Positions 6,470 to 15,089 of a stretch of DNA of 42,301 nucleotides are shown here, in pieces; position 1 is the first letter of the stretch, and each line of letters starts with the position of its first letter. The notes under the pieces are model-generated. The model made no database searches and was not told where the DNA came from. It worked only from the letters and a program-made list of their open reading frames with translations. Position numbers and translations under genes: made by a program. Origin of the DNA: Acidimicrobiaceae bacterium (GTDB lineage: Bacteria; Actinomycetota; Acidimicrobiia; Acidimicrobiales; RAAP-2); NCBI GenBank assembly GCA_003161575.1, contig PMOE01000027.1:1-42301 (forward strand), given 5' to 3'.

Positions 6470-9168
6470 CCCGGACCATCAAGATTGCCAAGGGACTCTC
6501 CGCCTTCATCCTCCTTGCCGTCCTCCTCATCGCCGTGCCCTGGGCGCTGTGGCACTACGTGGGCTGGCCTCTGCCTCACGGCCTGCCCAGCTGGTCGCAG
6601 TTCACCGCCGCCCTCAACCAACACGGCATCCCCGATCAGGTGCTGCTCAAGGCTCTGGCCTGTGTCGTATGGATCAGTTGGGCGATCCTCGCCACTTCAG
6701 TACTCGTCGAGGTCCCCGCTGCCGTGCGCGGCCGCGCCGCTCAACGCCTCGCCGTCATCGGACCGCTCCAGCCGCTCGTCGGGCACCTCGTCGCCGCCAT
6801 CCTCGTTGCCACTCTCGCCGTCCTGCCCCGACCGGAGGGCAACAGCCCGTCACGCCTGTCGGCCAACCTTCCCTACGGGCGGCCACGCCAGCCGGCCGTC
6901 GCTCTGGCCCTCGTGAGCGATGTCATCGCTGCCCAGACGCCGCCAGCCATCAACGGTGATCTGCCCGCTGCTGCTACCCCGGCGCCCGTCACTTACGTCG
7001 TCCAGCGTGGCGACACCCTCTGGGGCATCGCGCAACGCCAACTGGGCGATCCCCTGCGCTGGCGAGACATTTACGCCCTCAACGACGGTCGCCATCAACC
7101 CGACGGCAAGGTCCTCACCGACCCCAACTGGATCTACCCGGGCTGGATCCTCCAAATGCCCGCACCCTCGGTCGCCGGAACACCAATGTCGCCGACAACT
7201 CCTGCAGCCCCGCCAACCACAAACCCCGCCCCACCGACGGCCGCGCCTCCCCCCACGGCGCCGACTCAGTCGACCGATCCCAATCCGGCGACACCCGCCC
7301 ACCAACCGCACGCACCGGCCCTAGCGGGCAACACAAGCGCGCACCAAGCCGGGACAACCAGCCCTCCCGTTCAGTTGCCGTCCGATTCGATCGTCGCCGG
7401 TTCGTTCGCGGCAGGGGTCCTCTCCGCCATAGCCCTCGGACGTTTGCGTCGCCGCCACGCCTACCGCTATCGGCCTCCAGAGCCCGGCCGGGACCTGGCT
7501 CCCGAACCGCCAAGTCCAACGCTGCGCCAGCTCATCTCCGCCACCGTCGACGACCCTGACGAGCCGAGGGAGGAAGCGCCATCCCCGGACCCGCCCTTCG
7601 ACGACAGCGCGCGGCGCCGACATCCCGGCAGGTTTGACCTCGGCACCCGCGACGGCGCAACCGTTGCCATGGACGTCAGCGACCTGTCGGGTGTCGCCGT
7701 CTGCGGGCCGGCGACCGACGACATCGCCCGAGCACTCCTCGCCGCGCTGCTTGTCCGAGCCGGACCCGGGGCCGCCGAGATCCTTCTCGCCTCCAGCCTC
7801 GCCGAGCGGCTCCTTCCCGGACTCGCCCCCGACCCAGCCATCCGGCGAGCGTTGAGTCCCGACGATGTGGCGCGGGCCGTCGAGGCCGAGACGATCGCCC
7901 GAGCGCGAAGGCTTGACGCCGCCGAGATCCCGGATGCGGCCAGCTACCGGACGGCGAACCCTGAGAACCCACTGCCCCTTCTCGTCGCGCTCGTCGCCGA
8001 CCTGCCCGACGAATCAGTCGGGCGTTGGTCGGCCCTCAGCGGTGCTGCCGTTCGCCTTGGCATCGCTGTTGTCTTCCTGGGCGACAGTGTGGCCGCCAAC
8101 GGCCGTCTCGTCGCCGACGCCGGCCGGACTGTCACGAACGCGGATCCGCCCGTTCTCGCCCGCCGCCTCAGTGGCCTGACGCTTTTCGGCCTCCGAGCGG
8201 ACGAGGCGGTGGAGTTGCTGGGGGTTGTTTTTGACAGCCGCGCGGATGAAGACATCTCCAAGGAGCTCGAGCTTGACGAGCCGCCAACCGCCATGGAGCC
8301 TCATAACCGGCCTGACAAGTTCCTTCCGCCGACCTCGCCGGTTGGCGAGCCATGGCCCGAGCAAGATCGCAGAGGGGACACGTCGACTCGGCCGATCGCC
8401 GTTCAAGTCCTCGGCCCATATCGCATCACCGCACACGGCCAGCCCGTCGCCGCCGGCCTGCGGAGCCGAGCCAAGGCGCTCTTCGCCTGGTTCCTAGTCC
8501 GCCCCGAAGGCGCCACCAGCGACCAGGCCGTCGAAGCCCTGTGGCCCGACACCATCCCCGAACAAGTGCAGAGACAATTCTGGCGGCCCTTCGGCGACCT
8601 GCGCGCCCGGTTCCGCGGCCCGGGCGGCGATGCTTTCGATGTGCTCACCAAGAACGGCGAGCATTACCAGCCCTGCGCGGACGAGATCACCTGCGACCTG
8701 TGGGACTTCCAGGCAGCCCTGGCCGAGACCGCCCGAGCCAGCAACGACGATCAAGCCCGAGCGGCTCTGCGTCGAGCGGTGGACACTTACCGCGGCGACC
8801 TCCTCCAGGGAAGCGACTACCCCTGGGTCGAACCGGTTCGCCAGGACTTGCATCGACGCGCCCTCGACGCTCATCTCCGCCTGGCGGAGCTCGAAGACCA
8901 CGCCGGCCACCTTGACGCTGCGGTCGACACCCTGGAACGGGCCATCGACCTCGACCGCTACGCCGAGGAGCCCTACCGCAGACTCATGGCACTGCACGGT
9001 GCCCACGGCCGCATCGATGCCGTAACCGCAACCTGGAAACTTCTCCAACGTCGGTTGGCAGACCTCGATATTGACGTAGACAACGCGACGGACCGCCTTT
9101 ACCGCACCCTCACCGCCGCCAACGCCATGACGGAAACGGAGCCCCGTCCGATCCGACTCTCATCGTGA
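6466..9168 (+). CDS. LysM-BTAD membrane protein of the Tad operon
   Basis: A 900-aa multidomain protein. The N-terminus has two to three membrane segments (about 9-30, 65-85 and 100-125). A LysM peptidoglycan-binding domain follows at about 176-228 (VVQRGDTLWGIAQRQLGDP to WIYPGWILQMP), then a Pro/Thr-rich linker and another membrane segment near 307-325. The cytoplasmic part has a 7500-8200 region resembling an inactive P-loop domain. It ends in a SARP-like winged helix (about 642-735, with LRSRAKALFAWFLVRPEG) and a BTAD/TPR domain (about 744-890). The layout suggests a wall-sensing protein with a regulator-type output, but DNA binding is inferred only. It is coupled by 4-bp overlaps to both neighbours. 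Confidence 0.8.
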   Translation: MTRTIKIAKGLSAFILLAVLLIAVPWALWHYVGWPLPHGLPSWSQFTAALNQHGIPDQVLLKALACVVWISWAILATSVLVEVPAAVRGRAAQRLAVIGPLQPLVGHLVAAILVATLAVLPRPEGNSPSRLSANLPYGRPRQPAVALALVSDVIAAQTPPAINGDLPAAATPAPVTYVVQRGDTLWGIAQRQLGDPLRWRDIYALNDGRHQPDGKVLTDPNWIYPGWILQMPAPSVAGTPMSPTTPAAPPTTNPAPPTAAPPPTAPTQSTDPNPATPAHQPHAPALAGNTSAHQAGTTSPPVQLPSDSIVAGSFAAGVLSAIALGRLRRRHAYRYRPPEPGRDLAPEPPSPTLRQLISATVDDPDEPREEAPSPDPPFDDSARRRHPGRFDLGTRDGATVAMDVSDLSGVAVCGPATDDIARALLAALLVRAGPGAAEILLASSLAERLLPGLAPDPAIRRALSPDDVARAVEAETIARARRLDAAEIPDAASYRTANPENPLPLLVALVADLPDESVGRWSALSGAAVRLGIAVVFLGDSVAANGRLVADAGRTVTNADPPVLARRLSGLTLFGLRADEAVELLGVVFDSRADEDISKELELDEPPTAMEPHNRPDKFLPPTSPVGEPWPEQDRRGDTSTRPIAVQVLGPYRITAHGQPVAAGLRSRAKALFAWFLVRPEGATSDQAVEALWPDTIPEQVQRQFWRPFGDLRARFRGPGGDAFDVLTKNGEHYQPCADEITCDLWDFQAALAETARASNDDQARAALRRAVDTYRGDLLQGSDYPWVEPVRQDLHRRALDAHLRLAELEDHAGHLDAAVDTLERAIDLDRYAEEPYRRLMALHGAHGRIDAVTATWKLLQRRLADLDIDVDNATDRLYRTLTAANAMTETEPRPIRLSS

Positions 9169-9728
9169 AGCGGCCAACGCCACTCCCTGGTCTCGAAACG
9201 CCCGGCCGCATCGCCGCCGCGTGTGCCCTCGGTACCGGCATCGAGGCAGCCGTGGCGTGGCGGTTCGGCTGGTCGCCAGCTCTGCCGGCTTACTGCTACT
9301 TCGGAGTGGCGGCAGCCGTCATCAGCATGACTGATCTGGGCACCCGACGCGTCCCCAACCGGGTCGTCCTTCCTGCCTACCTCGCCGGACCGGCGCTCCT
9401 AGCGCTCGCCTCGGCGCTGTCGGGTTCGTGGTGGCCGTTGGGACGTGGCGGCATCGCCATGGCGCTGCTCGCAGGTTTCTACCTCCTCCTCGGCCTGGCC
9501 TTCCCGGCTGGCATGGGGTTCGGGGATGTCAAATGGGCCGGCGTGATCGGCCTTTACCTCGGCTGGCTCGCCTGGACCACGGTGTCGACCGGCACGCTCA
9601 TCGCCTTCCTTGCCGCCGCAGTGTTCGTGACCGCCCGACACCTCCTCGCCGGGCGCGGGTGGCGGATCGTGCCGATGGCGCCGTTCATGAGCGCCGGGGC
9701 GCTCGTCGGCGTACTCATCACTCGATAA
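9165..9728 (+). CDS. Prepilin peptidase (TadV/CpaA type, A24 family)
   Basis: A 187-aa polytopic aspartyl protease that removes the leader of the Flp-like pilin and TadE-like pseudopilins. The two catalytic aspartates are visible: D57 in SMTDLGTRRVPN and D121 in GMGFGDVKWAG (the GxGD motif). About five to six membrane segments are present. It lacks the N-terminal cysteine methylase domain of the large PilD type, as usual for TadV. It starts at GTG 9165, overlapping the LysM-BTAD stop by 4 bp, and is the last gene of the pilus operon. Confidence 0.9.
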   Translation: MKRPTPLPGLETPGRIAAACALGTGIEAAVAWRFGWSPALPAYCYFGVAAAVISMTDLGTRRVPNRVVLPAYLAGPALLALASALSGSWWPLGRGGIAMALLAGFYLLLGLAFPAGMGFGDVKWAGVIGLYLGWLAWTTVSTGTLIAFLAAAVFVTARHLLAGRGWRIVPMAPFMSAGALVGVLITR

Positions 9729-10001
9729 GCGAGCGGGTTTGGCGTTGGTTCATCGGGCGAATTCGCCAACAAGGTCGACCGACGTCAGATTCGCTACCAG
9801 TCTGGCGAGCCGGCGTCCCGTCGACGGGTGCAGGACGACGATCCGAATCTCTCACCCTGCGCAAATAGGCACAAAGTAAGCCGCGACTTTCCGGTACGGA
9901 GGGCTGCTGGCCCTGTTCAAGGACCATCCACGCTTCGCAAAGCGAGACGGTCTACCGTTGGTGTTCTCCCTTTGTGTTTGTGCTCCTTGTAGAGGTGATC
10001 C
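9729..10001. other. Intergenic region between Tad and SPARSA operons
   Basis: 273 bp without a convincing gene. It holds a 12-bp perfect palindrome at 9756-9767 (GGCGAATTCGCC) inside a wider TTGGCG/CGCCAA pair, but no U-tract, so it is not a clear terminator. Base composition falls towards 9870-9995, where the SPARSA promoter must lie. AGAGGTGAT just before ATG 10002 is a good ribosome binding site. I did not find a confident -35/-10 pair. Confidence 0.5.
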
Positions 10002-11873
10002 ATGAGCGATGCATTCGCGTCGCCACTTGATCTCACCGGAATTCCTGGTGAGCTTGTCGGCGACATCAGCCAACTGGCACGAGCAGTCGATGTACAAGGA
10101 GCCCAGCTCGCCTGGTTCCTGGGTGCCGGAGCGTCGGCGATGTCAGACATCCCGACCGCGGGCGCCTTGATTCTGCGCTTCAAGCATGAGCTGTACTGCG
10201 CCGCTCACCACCTCGACGTACAGGACATCAACCCCGGATACCCTCACACCCGGGCCATCATCGAGGGCTACTTTGATGGTCGCAACGGCCTCCCACCACT
10301 CGGTGATCCCGAGGAGTACTCGGTAGCCTTCGAGACCGCCTACCCCTCGGCTGACCTGAGGGCGGATCTCATCGCCGACCTGTGTCAGGGCCGTGGCCCC
10401 AACTATGGCCACTATGTGCTGGCTGCGCTGATGGCGGCGGGGCGGCTCCAAGTGGTGTTCTCCACCAACTTCGATGACCTCGTCGAAGCGGGAGCGCACT
10501 CCCTGTTCGAACTGGCCGGGGTGACCCCCCGACCCACGCTTGTGATCGCTGGGCTCGGCGAGCCCGAGCTCGCGTCCCGTGCATTACAGAAGAGCTCGTT
10601 CCCCTTGATTGCCAAGCTACACGGCGATTTCCGCTCCGTTCGCCTGAAGAACTCGCTAGCCGAGCTCGCTTCGCAAGACGCCGAGATGCGCCATGTGCTC
10701 CGCGGCGCGTGTGGACGGTTCGGCTTGATCGTCACCGGCTACAGCGGGCGCGACACCTCAGTGATGAAGGTTCTGACCGACGCGCTGGGCGACAAGGAAT
10801 CGTTCCCGGCCGGGATCTATTGGTGTCACCGCCCGACCGAACCGCCTGCCCGCGAGGTCATCGATTTCCTCATGGCCGCCCGGACAACCGGTCGTACCGC
10901 CTTCGCAGTGCCGGTAGACAATTTCATCGAGCTGGCCGGCGCAATCGAACGTGGCGTCCGGCTTGCGGACAACCTACGCCGATGCCTCGCGGAGCGTCGC
11001 CCAACCCCGGTGCTGACGCTCGCCCCCACTCCCACCGATCCGACTCGGCCTTACCCGATCCTGCGGCTGAACGCGCTGCCGCTGACGAAACTGCCGAGCC
11101 AGGTTCGTTGCCTCGACGAGCAGGCGCCGTGCGAGTTGGCTGAAGCTCAACGGGCGATCCGGGCCGGGCGAATCCGAGGTCTGGTTGCCCGGCGGTCAGG
11201 CGGCCAGCTCGTCGCCGTGGGCCATGAAGGACAACTCGCCGAAACGCTCCGACCACTTCAAGTCAGCCTCGCCGACCGAACCGAGACGCTGGACTGGGAT
11301 GCCGAATCCATCGATCCCGCCGATCTCGGTCTCGCACTCGATGCCCTCACGCTCGGGCTGGGCCGCACCGACGGGCTGCGACACGTGCTCGCCCGTCGAG
11401 GCCACCAAGTCAGAGTCGTCGACCCTAAGGCCTCATCCCTCGCCCGCCTCAAGTCGGCATGCGGAGGACCGCTCTGCGGCGTCGTCCCCAAGACCTCGCT
11501 GTCCTGGTCCGAGGCCGTCGGACTGAACATCGAGCGGCGACAGGGCGCTTGGTGGCTGCTTGTTGTCCCCGAAATCTGGGTGTCCCCTCCGAAGGGTGTC
11601 CCTTCTCCGGAAAATCGTTCACTACGGCGAGCCGAACAGAGGACCGCGGGCGTGTTCGTGCAGAAGCAGCGCGCTACCCGCTATAACCGCGCTGCCAACG
11701 CCATCCTCGACGCCTGGGTGCGCCTCCTATGCGCCGGCCTTGGTCCTCGCGAAATCAGGACGTGGAACCTCGGACCGGCCGAGGGACTTGATCCGACCTT
11801 TGAGGTCGACGGCCACACGGCGTTCAGCCGCCCCCTCCAAGTCCGGGATCGCCAGGGGAGACAGCAGTCGTGA
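10002..11873 (+). CDS. SIR2-APAZ effector of a short-Argonaute (SPARSA) system
   Basis: A 623-aa two-domain protein. The N-terminal SIR2-like NADase domain shows FLGAGASAMSDIPTAG at about 39-54, STNFDDL at 154-160 (N156), KLHGDF at 205-210 (H207) and VTGYSGRDTS at 244-253 (D251). From about 340 to the end it matches the APAZ domain: GLGRTDGLRHVLARRG and SWSEAVGLNIERRQGAWWLL. In SPARSA systems this subunit binds the short Argonaute and, when guide RNA meets invader DNA, degrades NAD+ and kills or arrests the cell. The length is slightly above known members. The downstream Argonaute gene overlaps by 4 bp (GTGA). The family call rests on motifs and gene pairing. Confidence 0.9.
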   Translation: MSDAFASPLDLTGIPGELVGDISQLARAVDVQGAQLAWFLGAGASAMSDIPTAGALILRFKHELYCAAHHLDVQDINPGYPHTRAIIEGYFDGRNGLPPLGDPEEYSVAFETAYPSADLRADLIADLCQGRGPNYGHYVLAALMAAGRLQVVFSTNFDDLVEAGAHSLFELAGVTPRPTLVIAGLGEPELASRALQKSSFPLIAKLHGDFRSVRLKNSLAELASQDAEMRHVLRGACGRFGLIVTGYSGRDTSVMKVLTDALGDKESFPAGIYWCHRPTEPPAREVIDFLMAARTTGRTAFAVPVDNFIELAGAIERGVRLADNLRRCLAERRPTPVLTLAPTPTDPTRPYPILRLNALPLTKLPSQVRCLDEQAPCELAEAQRAIRAGRIRGLVARRSGGQLVAVGHEGQLAETLRPLQVSLADRTETLDWDAESIDPADLGLALDALTLGLGRTDGLRHVLARRGHQVRVVDPKASSLARLKSACGGPLCGVVPKTSLSWSEAVGLNIERRQGAWWLLVVPEIWVSPPKGVPSPENRSLRRAEQRTAGVFVQKQRATRYNRAANAILDAWVRLLCAGLGPREIRTWNLGPAEGLDPTFEVDGHTAFSRPLQVRDRQGRQQS

Positions 11874-13303
11874 GCACGGAGCTACATGGCTACAGCGAGC
11901 TACCCGAGCCGAGCCTTGCGTTCGATCCCACTGATCGGTCGCAGACCGCCTTCAACCCGCTTGTCGGCTTGAACACGTTCGGTCCTTTTTCGTCTCGCGT
12001 ATTCGAGAGTCCGCCCACTACGTTCCACATCGCCCTCCTCGCCCCCCAGGACGACCTGCCGCGGCTTCGCCAACAACTGAACGAGTTGGTGCACCCCCAA
12101 AACGGCGTCGAACGCCGCGAGTATCTTCCCGATTGGGCGGGCTTCGAGTCCGTTTTCAGAGCGAAGCTCGGTCCGGCCGACGAGTCTGCTCAGATCCCAC
12201 TGCCGCCGGATCTCGACGGCGACCTCGCTGCAGCTGACAATCCTCACGAGCATCTGGCACAGGTCCTCGCCGACGGCCTACACAAGCTCGTCAGCGTCCG
12301 CGACCGGTTCAACGTTGTGGTCTTCTACCTCCCACCGAGGTATGAGCCGTTCTTCGAGGATCAAGATGCAGGCTTCGACCTTCACGACACCGTGAAAGCA
12401 GTCGCCGCGCAGCTCGGGCTCACAACCCAGATCATCACCGAAAGCGCGCTCAGCTACTCCTGTCGGGCAAGCGTCGCCTGGAGGCTTGGTACCGCCCTCT
12501 ACGCCAAGGCGGGCGGCACCCCGTGGAAACTCGACACCCACGAGACCCCTTTGGACCCTGACACGGCCTATATCGGCCTCTCTTACGCCATTCGTTCCGT
12601 GCAGGGAGCCACCGCATTCGTCACCTGCTGCAGTCAAGTATTCGACTCCGATGGCGGCGGCATGGAGTTCGTCGCGTACGACGTCGGTCAAGGCACCGAC
12701 CTACGAAACCCCTATCTCTCCCGAGAAGACATGCGCTTGGTTATGGCGCGCAGCCTCGCCCTGTATCAAGACCGACACGCTGGCCGCAGCCCTAAGCGGC
12801 TGGTCGTTCACAAGCAGAACCCCTTCCAGGAGCAGGAAGTCGCCGGGTGCACTGACGCTTGGGGCGCCACCACAACCCTCTCCTGCATCAACATCACCCG
12901 ACCCCACTGGCGCGGTATCACCATGGATCCACCCCGCCAGGGGGACGGGGCCGCCCAACCCGGTTACGCCGTCGCACGAGGTACGGCGTTCCAGCTCGAC
13001 GGGCGATCGATGCTCCTGTGGGTCGCAGGCAACGCGCGGGCCTCAACGCTTAGCGGCCAACACAACTACTACCAAGGTGGCAAGGGAACCCCCAGGCCCC
13101 TGCTGCTTACGAGAGACGCAGGTTCCGGACCGCTCGATGAGATCGCCTCCCAGGTCCTCGCGCTCAGCAAGATGGACTGGAACAACGACGCCCTCTATGA
13201 CGGTCTGCCCTGCACCTTGCGTTACGCCCAGGTGCTCGCACGGACGATCAAGCACATGCCCGATCTCGCTCCCCGGCCGTACGACTACCGGCTGTTCATG
13301 TAG
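11870..13303 (+). CDS. Short prokaryotic Argonaute (MID-PIWI), inactive
   Basis: A 477-aa short pAgo lacking N and PAZ domains. The MID domain spans about 145-225 (RFNVVVFYLPPRYEP and ALYAKAGGTPWKLD, a guide 5'-end pocket segment). The PIWI domain spans 226-477, with RLVVHKQNPFQEQE at about 310-323 and the characteristic C-terminal LALSKMDWNNDALYDGLPC and AQVLARTIKHMPDL. The first catalytic Asp of active PIWI domains is replaced: the strand reads AYIGLSYAIR. It therefore binds guide and target but should not cut. It is the sensor partner of the SIR2-APAZ protein. GTG start, coupled to it by 4 bp; the Abi_C gene starts 2 bp after its stop. Confidence 0.92.
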   Translation: MSTELHGYSELPEPSLAFDPTDRSQTAFNPLVGLNTFGPFSSRVFESPPTTFHIALLAPQDDLPRLRQQLNELVHPQNGVERREYLPDWAGFESVFRAKLGPADESAQIPLPPDLDGDLAAADNPHEHLAQVLADGLHKLVSVRDRFNVVVFYLPPRYEPFFEDQDAGFDLHDTVKAVAAQLGLTTQIITESALSYSCRASVAWRLGTALYAKAGGTPWKLDTHETPLDPDTAYIGLSYAIRSVQGATAFVTCCSQVFDSDGGGMEFVAYDVGQGTDLRNPYLSREDMRLVMARSLALYQDRHAGRSPKRLVVHKQNPFQEQEVAGCTDAWGATTTLSCINITRPHWRGITMDPPRQGDGAAQPGYAVARGTAFQLDGRSMLLWVAGNARASTLSGQHNYYQGGKGTPRPLLLTRDAGSGPLDEIASQVLALSKMDWNNDALYDGLPCTLRYAQVLARTIKHMPDLAPRPYDYRLFM

Positions 13304-13305
13304 CG

Positions 13306-14148
13306 ATGATCGATCTCGTCCATCCCCGCACGCGTACCGCCTTCCGCGAGACTTGCAGCGACTACGCGGTCGTCAGGCAGATCTGCCAAGTCTTCGAGAA
13401 TGAAGGATTCCACCCGGGTCCCGAGGACGCCGCTCCAGAGGGCGGTTGGTACGGTCCCGGGCAACGACGAGGCACCTTCGACCGGTACAGCTCTCGCGTC
13501 GACTGGACCAACCCGAACCAAGTGCGACGCGTCCTTAACGTCTTCGAGGAGATATTGACTTGGCTGGACGACAACGACGAACACAGCACCGAGCGCAAGG
13601 AGCAGCTGTCGCGACATCTGGCTCGTGACGGCTACCAAGTCGGCGGCGGCGGACGAATACGATCCTCGACCCTCATCGCTTCCAGCCTCGACCTCTCGGG
13701 CCTTCGAGAGCCTGACGTGATCCTGGAACATCTCGAGCGCATGTCCGGCGCTATGGATACCGACCCCTCGCTTGCGATCAGCGGAGCAAAGTCGCTTATC
13801 GAAGCAACTACCAAGACGGTGCTCGATGAACTTCAGGAGAGCTACGACGACCGAGCCGACGTCCCCGCACTCGTCAAGGCCGCTCAAAAGGCCCTCAAAC
13901 TTCACCCCGAGCTGCTCGCGCCGACGGCGAAGGGTGTCGAGAGTACCAAGCGAGTGCTCTCTGGGCTGTCGCAGATCGCCGTCAGCATCGCGGAACTGCG
14001 CAACGAATACGGCACCGACCATGGACGTAGTCGTCCCACGACTGGCCTCGGTCCGCGCCACGCACACCTCGCGGTGGGTGCAGCCACCACCTACTGCCGC
14101 ATGCTGCTGGAGACTCTGGCAACTCGCCGTGCTGCTACCCAGCGCTGA
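13306..14148 (+). CDS. Abi_C-type abortive infection protein
   Basis: A 280-aa protein with a C-terminal domain like Abi_C: LAISGAKSLIEATTKTVLDEL at about 158-178 (read in two pieces), LVKAAQKALKLHPE, LSGLSQIAVSIAELRNEYGTDHGRS, and HAHLAVGAATTYCRMLLET near the end. The N-terminal ~100 residues contain a small predicted helical region and no motif I recognise. Abi_C proteins occur in abortive infection loci, but their biochemical activity is not settled. It starts 2 bp after the Argonaute stop on the same strand and so is almost certainly co-transcribed with the SPARSA pair. This is not a standard SPARSA component. Confidence 0.82.
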   Translation: MIDLVHPRTRTAFRETCSDYAVVRQICQVFENEGFHPGPEDAAPEGGWYGPGQRRGTFDRYSSRVDWTNPNQVRRVLNVFEEILTWLDDNDEHSTERKEQLSRHLARDGYQVGGGGRIRSSTLIASSLDLSGLREPDVILEHLERMSGAMDTDPSLAISGAKSLIEATTKTVLDELQESYDDRADVPALVKAAQKALKLHPELLAPTAKGVESTKRVLSGLSQIAVSIAELRNEYGTDHGRSRPTTGLGPRHAHLAVGAATTYCRMLLETLATRRAATQR

Positions 14149-14171
14149 ACCAAGGCAGCGCTCAGGGCCAA

Positions 14172-15089
14172 TTATGGCCGCGTCCCGCTCGGCTCAAGCT
14201 CAACAAGCAACGTTTCGATGCGATCGTTGTCGTAGTCGAGAGCCGGCGGATCGAGCGCTTGCCAACCATGCCCATCGCCTAACAAGAGGCCCGAGACCGG
14301 ACGGGGCCACGTCGCAAGCCCTGACGCTACCCAGACCGCCGTGACCCCGGACGGCAGAACGACGACAGGCAACTGGCGTAGGGCTTGGTCGAAAGGTGGT
14401 TCGACGAGCGTCGAGAGGGCAGCCTGGCCGTCGCCGACATCGAGCCATACGAAGAGCTCCGAACGGTCCGCGTCAGCCACTTGGAGCTTCCTCCGATTAT
14501 CCGCCTTGTCTACCTCGGCCTGAGCTTCCCACGCCACGGCACTGAGCGAGTAGGAGCCACCGCGAATGTGCGGGGAGACCGTCACCCAGGACGATTCACC
14601 GGTGGCATGGTGATGGTAGGCGCAGACTGAGAGGACGCCGAGATCCGACAGGCCGGCCGGAAGAGCGTCGGGGTCTGCGGGGTCGAGGCCGGGCCGATCG
14701 GGAATCCACCCATCAGTCCGGCCCTCCCGTTCCAACTGAGCGAGCAACGGTTCGATCTGGCGATGGAGGGCCTTGATGCGGGATGTATCCAGGGCCCTGA
14801 GCGTCCAAGACCATTCCAGAGTCGGGAATTGCCAATCGAGCTTCGCGACCTCCCGTCCGAAGCCGCTGCGGTCCTCTCTCGTCGTGGTGGTGACCTCCAG
14901 ACGGCCGCGATCGATACCGTTCGAATCCACGAACTGGAAGTCAGCTAATTGGTCACTGCCCCCGCCAGGATCAAGGCGACGGAGCGCGATGCCATCGGTC
15001 AACGAGTCGACCGTCATTGCCGCCACGACTTCAAGCAGGGTCGCCCTCGCCAGGCCCGCTAGGGGTCCCGGCAATCCAATCAGGTTCAT
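14172..15089 (-). CDS. Unrecognised protein with D...EVT motif
   Basis: A 305-aa cytoplasmic protein with no membrane segment. Near the N-terminus ADFQFVDSNG is followed by RGRLEVTTTTRED. This resembles actinobacterial hypothetical proteins with a D-(X)n-E-V-T core that recalls, but does not match, a PD-(D/E)xK nuclease centre (the lysine is replaced). LDWQFPTLEWSWTLRA and HRQIEPLLAQLE follow. The start overlaps the stop of the PIN-TM gene by 4 bp, so the two are translationally coupled. It converges on the Abi_C gene with a 23-bp gap. Function unknown; a nuclease-like role is only a hypothesis. Confidence 0.7.
   Translation of the reverse strand: MNLIGLPGPLAGLARATLLEVVAAMTVDSLTDGIALRRLDPGGGSDQLADFQFVDSNGIDRGRLEVTTTTREDRSGFGREVAKLDWQFPTLEWSWTLRALDTSRIKALHRQIEPLLAQLEREGRTDGWIPDRPGLDPADPDALPAGLSDLGVLSVCAYHHHATGESSWVTVSPHIRGGSYSLSAVAWEAQAEVDKADNRRKLQVADADRSELFVWLDVGDGQAALSTLVEPPFDQALRQLPVVVLPSGVTAVWVASGLATWPRPVSGLLLGDGHGWQALDPPALDYDNDRIETLLVELEPSGTRP

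Noticed and set aside
6466..9168. Classical SARP regulator of secondary metabolism
   Set aside because: The protein has membrane segments, a LysM domain and lies inside a Tad operon. No biosynthetic genes are nearby.
11870..13303. Catalytically active Argonaute
   Set aside because: The protein lacks N and PAZ domains, and the first catalytic Asp position reads Ser in YIGLSYA.
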